A DNA stretch of 64,000 nt from positions 62,001 through 126,000 of the forward strand of contig CALXOH010000016.1 in NCBI GenBank assembly GCA_944389975.1. Reading direction: 5' to 3'. Position 1 is the stretch's first letter. Each line of letters opens with the position of its first letter. The notes under the pieces are model-generated. The model worked only from the letters and a program-made list of their open reading frames with translations, was not told the origin of the DNA and did no database searches. The stretch comes from an uncultured Spirochaetaceae bacterium. Its GTDB lineage: Bacteria > Spirochaetota > Spirochaetia > Sphaerochaetales > Sphaerochaetaceae. Shown piece by piece: positions 1-8,928 of the stretch. Position numbers and translations under genes: made by a program.

Positions 1-1301
1 GAGTTGTACGTATCGGGGAATGTAGTGCGCTGACCGAAGAGTGGATCGATCGAGAAAGTCGTAAGCCTGTTTCCAAGGTCGTTCATGACCGCTGGATCGG
101 AATAGAACGGCATTTCGATGTCGATATCCAATCCGAAATCGCTGTAGGAGAACGTGTTCTCCCCGTAGTATCTCCATGGACTGGGGATGTTTGTATCGTT
201 GCTGCGGGTGTATCCGAATCCCGCGAGGCTTTCGATCCCGAGTTTCCCGTCGAGGAAATTGAGGGCAAGGTCGATGCCGAGGTGGACGCCGAGGGCAGAG
301 TATGCATCGGCCATCATCGCGATGTGGCTGTCCGTGTCAAACGCCCACTTCTGGAGCCCCTCGGGCTCTTCCTGGGAGTAGAAAGCCCCGTTCGGAACCA
401 AGGTAGACCTATCCACGTCTGAGTTGTCGAAGATTGCAAGAAACGAAGAGTCCTCGCTGCTTTGGATCCTGTCCGTATGGCCGAGAAATTCGAAGGTGGT
501 ATTCAGAAACGCACCCTTTTCGGATGTAAAACCAAAGGCGGGGTTGCCGTTTATCACGGAGCCGGGATAGAAGAACGCAGGAAAGTAGAATACGGGGACA
601 CGCCCGATCTTGAGTATCGCGTTCTCTATGAGCATATCCGATCCGGGGAGCATCATTATGTCCGTCGCCTGGATCGCCGAAAGAGGATTCTTCTCCCTTG
701 ATGCGATGTATCCGTCCTCGTAGATCACGCTTCCGTTGTCGAGGAATGTGAGTTTCTCGCCAACGGAGTATACTGTGATCGGAGTTGACGAAGAGTCGAG
801 TGTCTTCTCACTCGATGTAGATGCCCTCTCCACGTTCAGCTCCCCTTTCTCCCAGTAGAACGTGACTATGTCTGCGTTGATCGTATTATCCCCGTCGAGG
901 AACGTTACGTTTCCGATAGCACTCAACAGCTTCCTGTTGCTGTCTATTATCACAGTGTCGGATGAAAGCGTGCTGTCGTTGTTCTTGAATGAGAAACGCA
1001 GGGAGACGTTGCCCCTCAAGGTAGTTATCCCACCTGATGAGTAAAAGCTGTCGGTTGAAAGTATTTCAACTGTATAGCTATCGGAGAGGTTCTCTTCCCT
1101 CGCTTCGTAGTGCTCCAGATTCTCACTTTCATACAATCTCGTACGGATTGCATCATCAGAGAGACTCGTGTCGATCCCCCTCAAGGCCGCCATGTCCAAC
1201 AGCTCTTCGTGACTGGCATCGAAAATATCGTACGCAGTCAATGCAAAGAGCATAGTGCAAATAAAAGACATGACGATCAAGAGGAATAGTTTCTTCAGCA
1301 C
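1..1301 (-). CDS. lptD: LptD/OstA-like outer-membrane assembly protein (C-terminus beyond window)
   Basis: The frame stays open for about 433 codons from a GTG at 1301 to the window edge, so the C-terminus is missing. It opens with a hydrophobic signal-like segment (KKLFLLIVMSFICTMLFAL). Next comes a beta-rich OstA/LptA-like stretch with repeated phrases typical of that fold (LRGNVSLRF, IGNVTFLDGDNTINAD, VYSVGEKLTFLDNGSVIYEDGYI). A later part containing IGRVPVFYFPAFFYPG resembles the LptD entry into the barrel. LptD inserts glycolipid into the outer leaflet of the outer membrane. The gene starts 2 nt after the uvrA stop, so the two are probably co-transcribed; in Treponema pallidum uvrA and an LptD-like gene are also adjacent. 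An alternative start is the in-frame ATG about ten codons in. Function in a spirochaete that may lack classical LPS is inferred from family resemblance and neighbourhood. Confidence 0.72.
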   Translation of the reverse strand, partial: MLKKLFLLIVMSFICTMLFALTAYDIFDASHEELLDMAALRGIDTSLSDDAIRTRLYESENLEHYEAREENLSDSYTVEILSTDSFYSSGGITTLRGNVSLRFSFKNNDSTLSSDTVIIDSNRKLLSAIGNVTFLDGDNTINADIVTFYWEKGELNVERASTSSEKTLDSSSTPITVYSVGEKLTFLDNGSVIYEDGYIASREKNPLSAIQATDIMMLPGSDMLIENAILKIGRVPVFYFPAFFYPGSVINGNPAFGFTSEKGAFLNTTFEFLGHTDRIQSSEDSSFLAIFDNSDVDRSTLVPNGAFYSQEEPEGLQKWAFDTDSHIAMMADAYSALGVHLGIDLALNFLDGKLGIESLAGFGYTRSNDTNIPSPWRYYGENTFSYSDFGLDIDIEMPFYSDPAVMNDLGNRLTTFSIDPLFGQRTTFPDTYN

Positions 1302-1302
1302 T

Positions 1303-4059
1303 TCACGACTCCAGGTAGCGTTTGAGGAACATGCCTGTATAACTTTCCTTCACATGAGAAACTTCCTCAGGCGTTCCTGTCGCAACTACAGTGCCGCCCT
1401 CGTCCCCGCCTTCGGGCCCGAGGTCTATTATATAGTCGGCTGACTTGATCACATCGAGGTTGTGCTCTATGAGTATAACAGTATTCCCTTGGTCCACCAA
1501 ACGATTCAGCACCTCCAAAAGTTTCTTTACATCCACGAAGTGCAATCCGGTAGTCGGCTCATCGAGTATGTAGAGGGTATTGCCCGTACTGACGCGCGAA
1601 AGCTCAAGGGCAAGCTTGACCCTCTGCGCCTCCCCTCCCGAGAGGGTCAACGCGCTCTGCCCGAGCCTGATGTAGTCGAGTCCCACATCCATCAGCGTGT
1701 CGAGTTTCCTTTTTATCTTCGGAATCGAAGAGAAGAACTCGGATGCTTCCCTCACTGTCATTTCCAGCACGTCGGAGATGTTTTTCCCTTTGAACGTAAC
1801 TTCCAGAGTCTCCTTGTTGTACCTTTTTCCCTTGCATACGTCGCACTTGACAAATACATCGGGCAGGAAGTGCATCTCGATCTTCATCTCCCCGTCCCCC
1901 TGGCAGTTCTCGCATCGTCCCCCCGGAACGTTGAACGAGAAGCGCCCCGGCGTATACCCACGAGCCTTCGATTCGTTCAGCGAAGCAAAAAGCTCTCGGA
2001 TGGGAGTGAACAAGTCTACGTAAGTGGCGGGGTTCGATCTCGGGGTACGCCCTATCGGAGACTGGTCGATGTCGATGATCTTGTCGATGTAAGAGCATCC
2101 ATCGATTCCGGATAGTCCTTCGACTACATCCTTTTTTTTCAAGGCGGGTATCAGGATCTCTCCAAGCAGGGTTGATTTTCCAGATCCGGAAACTCCGGTG
2201 ATGATGCTCATCGTGCCAAGTGGAAAAGAAACGTCAATTCCCTTGAGGTTGTTCTTTCTACACCCTTTCAAAGTTATTCTCTTTCCGTTTCCCTTCCTCC
2301 TTTCCTTCGGAACATCGATTCTTATCCTACCTGCCAGGTAATCGCCGGTTACAGAGCCTTCCGTGTTCATAACCTCCGCCGGCGTTCCCTTTGCTACAAC
2401 CTCTCCTCCGAGTTCCCCTGCCCCCGGTCCGATGTCCACCAGGTAATCCGCTGAACGAAGAGTATCCTCGTCATGTTCGACTACAATCACGGTGTTTCCC
2501 AAATCCCTGAGGTTCCCAAGTGTGCGGATAAGCTGCCAGTTGTCCCTCTGATGAAGCCCGATCGAGGGTTCGTCGAGAACGTACATCACTCCGGTGAGCG
2601 CACTACCGATCTGGGTTGCAAGTCTGATCCGTTGCGCCTCCCCTCCTGAAAGTGTTGCAGCAGCCCTTTCCAACGTAAGGTAGCCAAGCCCTACGTTCTC
2701 AAGGAACGTAAGTCTGTTTTTTATCTCTTTTATTATCTGGGATGCAATCTGCCACTCAGTCTCAGTCAGTTCGATTTCCGAGAAGAACTTAACGCTCTCC
2801 TTTACGCTCAACTTCGACATTTCCATTATGTTCAGTCCAGCTACTTTGACTGACAAGGCTTCCTTTTTAAGCCTCATGCCATGGCATGTGGGACAGGTTG
2901 CAACCTTTTGGAAGGAATCCAGCCACATCCTGATGTTCAGGCTGTACGATTCCCTGAGCCTGCGCTCTGCATCGTGCACGACCCCCGGAAATTCCCCATC
3001 CCCGTAGTAAAGCATGTGCTCTGTCTTCTCATCGAGTTTTTCAATCGGAGTCGAGAGTGCATACCCGTGCATCTTGAAAAAACGCTCGTACTTCGCTCTT
3101 TCACTCTTGTTCGTCCCCGATGCGATCTTCACAGCACCCTCAGGGAATGAAAGCGACCTGTCAGGTACGAGTTTCCCCGGATCAAAACTCTTTTTGAAAC
3201 CCAGTCCGTTGCAATCCGGGCATGCCCCGAACGGATTGTTGAATGAGAACGTCCTCGGCTCTATCTCTGGAAAAGTGATCCCGCAATCCGGGCAGCTGTT
3301 TTTCTCCGAGTATATCTCGACTTTCTTATCTTCGTCGTAGTACAAGACCTCGACAAGCCCGTCCGATATATCGGTCGCCCTTTCGATTGCATCAGAGAGC
3401 CTGAAGCGTCCTTCCTCGTTGTTCTTCACCCTGTCGATCAGAATCGAGATGTTGTGCTTCACGTTCTTGTCCAAGGATGGAATGTTCTCGTCAAGGGAAT
3501 AGATGTGGTTGTCGATCATGGCACGCACATACCCCAACCTGAGCGCATCCTCCAGAACCTTCTTGAACTCCCCTTTCCTTCCCCTTGCAACCGGTGCAAG
3601 GATCATGAGACGCCCGTCTTTCTCGTGGGAGAATATTATCGATATGATCTGGTCGATCGACATCTCGCTTATCTCACGTCCGCACTTCGGGCAGTACTTC
3701 CTTCCAATCCTTGCGAACAAAAGCCTGTAGTAGTCATATATCTCCGTGACTGTTCCGACAGTGGATCGAGGGTTCCTGTTGGTCGACTTCTGCTCGATCG
3801 CAATTGCAGGCGAAAGCCCTTCGATGAAATCCACATCGGGCTTCTCCATGCGACCCAGGAACTGCCTTGCATATGAAGAGAGGGATTCCATGTATCTTCT
3901 CTGCCCCTCTGCAAAGATCGTGTCGAATGCAAGGGATGATTTACCACTTCCCGAGAGCCCCGAGAGTACCACCAGTGAGTTTTTCGGTATCTCCAGGGAG
4001 ATGTTCTTCAAATTGTGCTCCCTTGCACCTTTTATCACAAGTTTATCTATCATCTTCAA
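1303..4059 (-). CDS. uvrA: Excinuclease ABC subunit A
   Basis: This 918-residue protein is of normal UvrA length (about 940). It is the damage-recognition ATPase of nucleotide excision repair and acts in the cytoplasm with UvrB. Two ABC ATPase modules are visible: Walker [10 protein letters not shown] near residue 34 and GVSGSGKST in the second half, each followed later by an LSGGEAQR signature. Zinc-binding Cys pairs are present ([18 protein letters not shown], then CENCQGDG with CDVCKG). The N-terminal sequence [16 protein letters not shown] is typical. The gene overlaps the end of ispG by 17 nt and is followed 2 nt later by the LptD-like gene, which points to one transcript. A second in-frame ATG lies two codons after the chosen start. 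Confidence 0.97.
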   Translation of the reverse strand: MKMIDKLVIKGAREHNLKNISLEIPKNSLVVLSGLSGSGKSSLAFDTIFAEGQRRYMESLSSYARQFLGRMEKPDVDFIEGLSPAIAIEQKSTNRNPRSTVGTVTEIYDYYRLLFARIGRKYCPKCGREISEMSIDQIISIIFSHEKDGRLMILAPVARGRKGEFKKVLEDALRLGYVRAMIDNHIYSLDENIPSLDKNVKHNISILIDRVKNNEEGRFRLSDAIERATDISDGLVEVLYYDEDKKVEIYSEKNSCPDCGITFPEIEPRTFSFNNPFGACPDCNGLGFKKSFDPGKLVPDRSLSFPEGAVKIASGTNKSERAKYERFFKMHGYALSTPIEKLDEKTEHMLYYGDGEFPGVVHDAERRLRESYSLNIRMWLDSFQKVATCPTCHGMRLKKEALSVKVAGLNIMEMSKLSVKESVKFFSEIELTETEWQIASQIIKEIKNRLTFLENVGLGYLTLERAAATLSGGEAQRIRLATQIGSALTGVMYVLDEPSIGLHQRDNWQLIRTLGNLRDLGNTVIVVEHDEDTLRSADYLVDIGPGAGELGGEVVAKGTPAEVMNTEGSVTGDYLAGRIRIDVPKERRKGNGKRITLKGCRKNNLKGIDVSFPLGTMSIITGVSGSGKSTLLGEILIPALKKKDVVEGLSGIDGCSYIDKIIDIDQSPIGRTPRSNPATYVDLFTPIRELFASLNESKARGYTPGRFSFNVPGGRCENCQGDGEMKIEMHFLPDVFVKCDVCKGKRYNKETLEVTFKGKNISDVLEMTVREASEFFSSIPKIKRKLDTLMDVGLDYIRLGQSALTLSGGEAQRVKLALELSRVSTGNTLYILDEPTTGLHFVDVKKLLEVLNRLVDQGNTVILIEHNLDVIKSADYIIDLGPEGGDEGGTVVATGTPEEVSHVKESYTGMFLKRYLES

Positions 4060-5089
4060 TTACCTTCAATAGTTCGGAAAGCGCGTTTTTTCTCTCGATT
4101 TTCTCATATAGCTTTCCTCTCTTGTATAGAAACACCGAGTTACCGATCCCCGTGACCGCGTAATCGGCACTCTCCGCCTCCCCCGGCCCGTTGACCTGGC
4201 AACCCATGATCGCTATCGTCATATCCTTCTTGGGAAAAAGCGTTATGTTCTCTTTGACTTCGCGTAGCATGGCGTCAGTATCGAAGACATGCCTTCCGCA
4301 CCTTGGGCATGAAACTATCCTGATTCCGCCATTCAAAAGGCCCAAAGCCCTTGCAATCTCCATCCCGGCAACCACTTCATCCTCAAGAGACCCGGTGATC
4401 GATACCCTGATAGTATCCCCTATACCCTTTTTCAACAGGTTCCCAAGCGCCCATGTCGAACGCACAGCGCTCTCCACGACACCCCCTGCCTCGGTCACAC
4501 CGAGGTGTATGGGGTAATCGACCAAGGATGCTAGTTTCTCATTGGCCTTTACCGTTTCATCCAAATCGCTTGATTTAAGGGAAATCACGAGGTTGTCAAA
4601 CCCGGTTTTCTCTGCAATGTCGATGTATTCGGTTGCACTCTCCACCATCGCATCAGCTTTCTTCATTCCTTTGAACTTCAAAGGAAGTGATCCTGAGTTC
4701 AATCCTATCCTTACTGCGGCACCTGCATCCGATGCTTTCTTGTATATCTCCCTGCTCTTCCACTCAGGCCCGATGTTCCCGGGATTGATCCTTACTTTCG
4801 GGATTTTGTGATCCAATGCGCTCAGCGCGAGTTTGTAATCGAAATGTATGTCGGCAACCAAAGGTATGTCGATCCGGGATTGTATTTCAGAAAGCACTTC
4901 AACATCGTTTTCATCCAAGACGGAAAAGCGCACAATATCAAGGCCCAGCACTCTGAGTCTCTTCAGTTTTTCAACTACCGAAGGTATGTCTTCTGGAAAC
5001 ACCCTCCTGTCCCACATCGTCTGGATGCGAAGAGGCGATGATCCTCCGATCTCCAAATCCTTGATCTTTGCTGTCTTTTTGGAAAACAT
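4043..5089 (-). CDS. ispG: 4-hydroxy-3-methylbut-2-en-1-yl diphosphate synthase (IspG/GcpE)
   Basis: IspG converts MEcPP to HMBPP, the penultimate step of the MEP isoprenoid pathway, using a [4Fe-4S] cluster. The 348-residue protein has the bacterial two-domain form: a TIM-barrel part opening with [12 protein letters not shown] and [14 protein letters not shown], and a C-terminal cluster domain. The cluster ligands are visible in [11 protein letters not shown] and GCQVNGPGE, where the glutamate after the last motif is the usual fourth ligand. Dxr of the same pathway is encoded in this window at 31897. The gene starts 2 nt after the small upstream gene and overlaps uvrA at its end, so it sits in the middle of a tight minus-strand operon. 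Confidence 0.95.
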   Translation of the reverse strand: MFSKKTAKIKDLEIGGSSPLRIQTMWDRRVFPEDIPSVVEKLKRLRVLGLDIVRFSVLDENDVEVLSEIQSRIDIPLVADIHFDYKLALSALDHKIPKVRINPGNIGPEWKSREIYKKASDAGAAVRIGLNSGSLPLKFKGMKKADAMVESATEYIDIAEKTGFDNLVISLKSSDLDETVKANEKLASLVDYPIHLGVTEAGGVVESAVRSTWALGNLLKKGIGDTIRVSITGSLEDEVVAGMEIARALGLLNGGIRIVSCPRCGRHVFDTDAMLREVKENITLFPKKDMTIAIMGCQVNGPGEAESADYAVTGIGNSVFLYKRGKLYEKIERKNALSELLKVIEDDR

Positions 5090-5091
5090 CT

Positions 5092-5403
5092 CTACTCCAG
5101 GACAAAGTGGGAAACTTCGCCATCGATAGGTACGATCATCCTCGCTTCCCCTGCAAAGTACAATACCGCATCCCCTTCTTCAAGGGTCATCAATGCTATA
5201 ACATCCTTGCTCTCGGGCATCTCCCTCCACGTGGTAAGTGCACGAGCCTTCCCCGACAGCACTTCATAAAGGTGCGCGTTTTCCCTGTCTGTCTGGAATT
5301 CCCGTGAGTAATCGCACTCCTGCCCTTCCCGATCAGGTATGGTTTTCAAGCTCTCCAGCAGCCCTGTTCTCTTTATTAGTTCCTTTGCCTTGTCTTTGAT
5401 CAC
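5092..5403 (-). CDS. Small protein of unknown function upstream of ispG
   Basis: The 103-residue product starts at a GTG and is not recognised. It has no signal peptide or membrane segment. The C-terminal part, with LEEGDAVLYFAGEARMIVP, recalls the cupin-like strand pattern of YhcH/YjgK (DUF386) proteins, but the protein is shorter than that family and the metal-binding histidines are not evident, so this is only a faint resemblance. It ends 2 nt before ispG and is probably the first gene of the ispG-uvrA-lptD transcript. A plausible promoter (TTGCCT, 18 nt, TAAACT) lies just upstream on the same strand. Its reality as a gene rests on the tight spacing and coding-like composition. Confidence 0.6.
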   Translation of the reverse strand: MIKDKAKELIKRTGLLESLKTIPDREGQECDYSREFQTDRENAHLYEVLSGKARALTTWREMPESKDVIALMTLEEGDAVLYFAGEARMIVPIDGEVSHFVLE

Positions 5404-5642
5404 AAAGCCAGTTTATTCCAAAAGCATGGAAGCAGGCAACGTGGAAAGGAATGTGAGATCTCAAATCCATGAGCCTTAATGTAGAAACTATACAGTATGA
5501 AAGATCAACATATATCCACCTGTCGTGCGTCTGAAAACAAACTACTTGATTGTCTCTTTTTTCTTTCCTGAATAGTCCAAGAAGCCGAAGAATTTTGTTT
5601 CAATACTTTTTATGTTTTCCTATGTAGGTAACTGCAGCTGAC

Positions 5643-5876
5643 TCAATACTCATCATGATCGCAAATCCCCTCCTCGAGCTGTTTCATGCTTAGAAAAAGA
5701 AAATCCATGTTTTCCTTCGAGTAGAATGGATCGACATCCCTTGGAATATCGCGGTATCTGATCACAGCATCGATATACATCCTGATTGCATCAGATGTGC
5801 TGATCCCAATTTCTGAAAGCACCTTCTTGAATTCCTTACATTTCTCATCATCTACAACTACAGATATTTGAGCCAT
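5643..5876 (-). CDS. RelB/DinJ-family antitoxin, no toxin gene beside it
   Basis: The protein is 77 residues long from the ATG giving MAQISVVVDDEKCKEF; the frame is open 13 codons further upstream but that part does not look like the family. RelB/DinJ antitoxins begin with a DNA-binding ribbon-helix-helix. Here a beta strand (ISVVVDD) is followed by helices KEFKKVLSEIGIS and TSDAIRMYIDAVI, the usual layout. The tail ends LEEGICDHDEY, like DinJ tails. Such antitoxins normally precede a RelE/YafQ-type RNase toxin. Downstream on this strand lie only the V-ATPase terminator and atpK, and the 239-nt gap upstream holds no toxin-sized frame, so it is an orphan. The family call is by pattern only. 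Confidence 0.7.
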   Translation of the reverse strand: MAQISVVVDDEKCKEFKKVLSEIGISTSDAIRMYIDAVIRYRDIPRDVDPFYSKENMDFLFLSMKQLEEGICDHDEY

Positions 5877-5927
5877 TCCATATTCCTTCTCTTGTCCTGA
5901 ATCTAATGCATTCAAGCTACATCAATG

Positions 5928-5958
5928 ACGAAAAATGGCCCTTCCGAAGAGGGGCCAT
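5928..5958 (-). terminator. Rho-independent terminator of the V-ATPase operon
   Basis: On the minus strand a stem ATGGCCC/GGGCCAT with a loop of about ten bases is followed directly by TTTTTCG. It lies 26 nt downstream of the atpK stop, where the V-ATPase transcript should end. Confidence 0.8.
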
Positions 5959-5983
5959 GCATCGTCTTTATTCCTTGGATCGA

Positions 5984-6424
5984 TCAGAGAACAAGGAGTG
6001 AGAGAACGAGGGTGAAGAGTGCAACTGTTTCAACGATACCGATGACGATGAAGTAGTTTGCAGTACCCTTTCCAGTCTCTCCGAGAGCGTCACTGGCAGC
6101 TGCCGATACCTTTCCTTGGAACATAGCGGAAATACCGATTGCAAGTCCGCAGAAGATACCTACTCCGCAGCAGAGTGCAGGAGATGCTGATCCGCTTTCA
6201 ATTGCGCTTGAGATGAAGTTCATCAACAAGAAGCCATAGATCGTCTGGGTAAGAGGTGCACCTGCGAAAGCAACCATCATGAATGGTGCGGGTTTTCCCT
6301 GGGCATAACACTTCTTCCAAGCACCTACAGCGCCCTGGCTGGCGATTCCAGCTCCGATTCCAGATCCGCATGCAGAAAGTGCAAGCGCACAAGCCATTCC
6401 AATATAAGCAAGGTTGTCAAACAT
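5984..6424 (-). CDS. atpK: V-type ATP synthase subunit K (membrane rotor proteolipid)
   Basis: Subunit K forms the ion-carrying rotor ring of the V-type ATPase in the inner membrane. The 146-residue product has four hydrophobic helices (two hairpins), the usual size for NtpK-type subunits. The ATG at 6424 is chosen because AGGAG lies 7 nt upstream; a TTG two codons earlier is less likely. The carboxylate expected in helix 4 is present in GIVETVALF (Glu132), while the first hairpin has Thr-Gln (residues 59-60 in PLTQTIYGF) and the third helix has Gln103 in FQGKVSAA. These match in position the Na+ ligands Thr64, Gln65, Gln110 and Glu139 of Enterococcus hirae NtpK. Last gene of the operon, followed by a terminator. 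Confidence 0.95.
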   Translation of the reverse strand: MFDNLAYIGMACALALSACGSGIGAGIASQGAVGAWKKCYAQGKPAPFMMVAFAGAPLTQTIYGFLLMNFISSAIESGSASPALCCGVGIFCGLAIGISAMFQGKVSAAASDALGETGKGTANYFIVIGIVETVALFTLVLSLLVL

Positions 6425-6439
6425 TTCCAAACTCCTTTA

Positions 6440-8305
6440 TCAACCTAGTTTCTGATTATCTCCGTCCAATTCCTTGAACGGTTCGTATTCATATCCAGAC
6501 CACTCCATGTTAAGCTGGCCTGAGAATTCCAATAGATTCAACCTGACGCCGTGTACGACTACAGAGAGTAATCCCATGACGAGGTTGAGCGCATGCCCGA
6601 AAAGTATTACGACTATTCCAAACGGCATCATGAACCCGGTGAGCATTCCCCCGCCCATTCCGTTGAACGACTGCGCTATGGCAAGCGATGCCATTCCAAC
6701 GGCAAAGAGCCTGATGTAGCTCATTATGTTCGAGAAGCACGATACTGTATTCAAGAACGTCGTGAAGAATCCGCCGAGCCCGGAAATCATTCCTTTTACG
6801 AATGGAACTCCGGGAGCCTGTGCGCCGAATAGGAGCACGAGGCAGTAGCCTGTTGCAACACCACCGATTATCACCGGGAACATCGCAGATACATCCGTTC
6901 CGATCACGAGGAAAAGAACAAGGAAGTACAACACGAGGATGTCGATAAGCCATCCAAGGTCGGCAACCCACGAAAGGTCCTTCTTCCTGATCTTGTCCTT
7001 TATATTCAGAATGCATGCAAGCGAAAGCTGCACCGTTCCGATTATGAAGCAGAACTGCATTACGTTGTTCTGCGCCCAATCCGGATCGCAGCCCGGGAAT
7101 ACCGACGGGAAGTTCGTGATGGCAGGAATCACCAAGCTCTGGAGGAACGGAGATGATGCCAACAGCTCCTCCGAACCGAACCATGTGCCGGTGAGAGCGC
7201 CCCAGACTACCGTCGCAATCGAGAGCACGTACAACAGGAAATTCAGATCGCTTATCCCCTTTCCGCTCTTCTTGCCTTTGACAGTCATGTAGATTGCAAG
7301 CAACAGGAAAAGAACCCCGTAGCCCGCGTCACCGACGATCATCGCGAAAAAGAGTGTGAAGAACAAGAGGAAGTAACTCGAGATATCCCTCTCGTTATAT
7401 CCGGGAACGGTTCCAAGGATCTTGAATATCGGCTGTACGATCCTGAATACCCCGAAATACTTTATCTTCGTTGGCGGTTGATCCTCATCCCCCGGATCGT
7501 CCACTGAATATCCCCACGAATTCTCATGGGCGAACGATTGGAAACGATCCATCGAAGAGACCGGCACGTACCCTGAGATGTAGCAAAGCTTTCCCTCGGA
7601 TGCGACCGTGTTCTCAACCTGCGAGAAGTTGATCACGGCATCAAGCCTTCTGATCTCACCTTTCACCTGATCGAGGTGCGAATATGAAGAGACAAGCTCG
7701 TCAGTGACTCTCTTGAGCTTCTTCTCCATCTCCTTGAGGTCGCTCCTCATCTCCGACAACCCTTTCGCTGGCAGCGTAAACTCGAATACCCCCGGAACGT
7801 TTATCTTTCCGTTTAGCGATGCGATCAACACTACCTTGCCATCCTTGACAAGGTAGTACTCCACGTCGCTTTCCTTGAGGTTCTCAAGTTCCTTTCCACT
7901 CAAAGTGTAGAAGGTGAAATCAAAACCGTTTTTCGAGAGCTCCTTGAGTTCGGAAGGATCAAACTCCCCGTACGGGCTGACCCTCTCGATCTCCCTTGAG
8001 AGCACCTGGCTCTGATCTGACAACTCCTTGTATTCGCGGATGTCCTCGGAAAGGCGTTTTGCATACGACGAGATGTCGTCAAAGGGAAGGACTGTGTCCA
8101 CCTTCGCTTTCTTCCCACCCTTCTCTTTTACAAGCTGAACGACCTCGTCAAGGTCTTTCCTCAAACTCTCCGCATCCTCGACTCCGCTGGTCTTCTGCAC
8201 TAGATCAGATATGTGCATCACGCCACACTTACGAAGTGAAAGAAGCACGTCACGCTTTCTTTCGCTTGTAGATACGACTGTGATCTTTTTCATCCGTTCT
8301 ATCAT
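6440..8305 (-). CDS. atpI: V-type ATP synthase subunit I (membrane stator, a-subunit homologue)
   Basis: Subunit I is the membrane stator that provides the half-channels next to the K ring. The product, about 621 residues, has a soluble coiled-coil N-terminal half (heptad-like stretch around LKEMEKKLKRVTDELV) and a C-terminal half with about seven or eight hydrophobic segments (for example SYFLLFFTLFFAMIVGDAGYG). The helix carrying SCFSNIMSYIRLFAVGMAS holds the conserved arginine facing the rotor carboxylate. The start at 8305 gives MIERMKKITVV, close to the family's usual opening; an ATG at 8293 is the alternative. It begins just inside the atpD stop and lies 15 nt before atpK. Confidence 0.95.
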   Translation of the reverse strand: MIERMKKITVVSTSERKRDVLLSLRKCGVMHISDLVQKTSGVEDAESLRKDLDEVVQLVKEKGGKKAKVDTVLPFDDISSYAKRLSEDIREYKELSDQSQVLSREIERVSPYGEFDPSELKELSKNGFDFTFYTLSGKELENLKESDVEYYLVKDGKVVLIASLNGKINVPGVFEFTLPAKGLSEMRSDLKEMEKKLKRVTDELVSSYSHLDQVKGEIRRLDAVINFSQVENTVASEGKLCYISGYVPVSSMDRFQSFAHENSWGYSVDDPGDEDQPPTKIKYFGVFRIVQPIFKILGTVPGYNERDISSYFLLFFTLFFAMIVGDAGYGVLFLLLAIYMTVKGKKSGKGISDLNFLLYVLSIATVVWGALTGTWFGSEELLASSPFLQSLVIPAITNFPSVFPGCDPDWAQNNVMQFCFIIGTVQLSLACILNIKDKIRKKDLSWVADLGWLIDILVLYFLVLFLVIGTDVSAMFPVIIGGVATGYCLVLLFGAQAPGVPFVKGMISGLGGFFTTFLNTVSCFSNIMSYIRLFAVGMASLAIAQSFNGMGGGMLTGFMMPFGIVVILFGHALNLVMGLLSVVVHGVRLNLLEFSGQLNMEWSGYEYEPFKELDGDNQKLG

Positions 8306-8309
8306 TGCA

Positions 8310-8915
8310 TCAACCCGCCTTGACAAGTTTCTTCTTTGCAATCTTACCCCGGACGACAGCTGACGTCTGCTGGTCCTGCAGGTAGATTCCTATAACCCTG
8401 ATGTTCTCTTTGGCTTCCGGTATCTTGACCTTTTCAAAGAGGTTGACCCTCTGGCTTGTAGTCTTCATCTCATTCTCCAACAGCCTGATCTTCTCCTTCT
8501 GCGTGAGAATGAGCGCATCGTACTTCGCCATGTCCCTCAGTGCCATTAATGCGCCGTCGACCCAGAACGGGTATTCCCAGAGGTCGTACTTGATGTCCTC
8601 GAACTCCAAAGATTCGAAGACCGGTACCTTGACTCCCGCTACGTTCTGGTAGGATCTCTTGATCTCTTTGACTTTAAGAAGGTTTATTATCGATTTCTCG
8701 GGAGCAAAGAGAGCATTTCCGCCATAGACTGCAATAAAGCTGTCCAGTCCGCTGATAGCCTTCCTCTTCTCCTCTTCGAGCCTGTCAAGCTCGGCGACAG
8801 CTTCCCTTATGACTATCAAAAGCTGCTGCTTCTTGAGTTGCAAAGTAGGAAGGTAGCGTTGGAACTGCTTGAGAGCGTCCTTCTGCTTCTTCTGCTCGTT
8901 CTTTGTTAGCTTCAT
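8310..8915 (-). CDS. atpD: V-type ATP synthase subunit D (central stalk)
   Basis: Subunit D is the long coiled-coil axle that connects the A3B3 head with the membrane rotor. The 201-residue protein begins MKLTKNEQKKQKDALKQFQRYLPTLQLKKQQL, matching the basic N-terminal helix of the family, and ends in a second long helix (LEKVKIPEAKENIRVI, then VVRGKIAKKKLVKAG). The length is in the family range of roughly 200-215. It lies between atpB and atpI, in the order seen in other spirochaete V-ATPase operons. Confidence 0.93.
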   Translation of the reverse strand: MKLTKNEQKKQKDALKQFQRYLPTLQLKKQQLLIVIREAVAELDRLEEEKRKAISGLDSFIAVYGGNALFAPEKSIINLLKVKEIKRSYQNVAGVKVPVFESLEFEDIKYDLWEYPFWVDGALMALRDMAKYDALILTQKEKIRLLENEMKTTSQRVNLFEKVKIPEAKENIRVIGIYLQDQQTSAVVRGKIAKKKLVKAG

Positions 8916-8928
8916 CTCCCCGGAAACC

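Noticed and set aside
1462-2115. A 217-codon plus-strand frame opposite uvrA
   Set aside because: It is the complement of the well-supported uvrA gene; its product is rich in His, Arg and Leu without domains or a ribosome-binding site.
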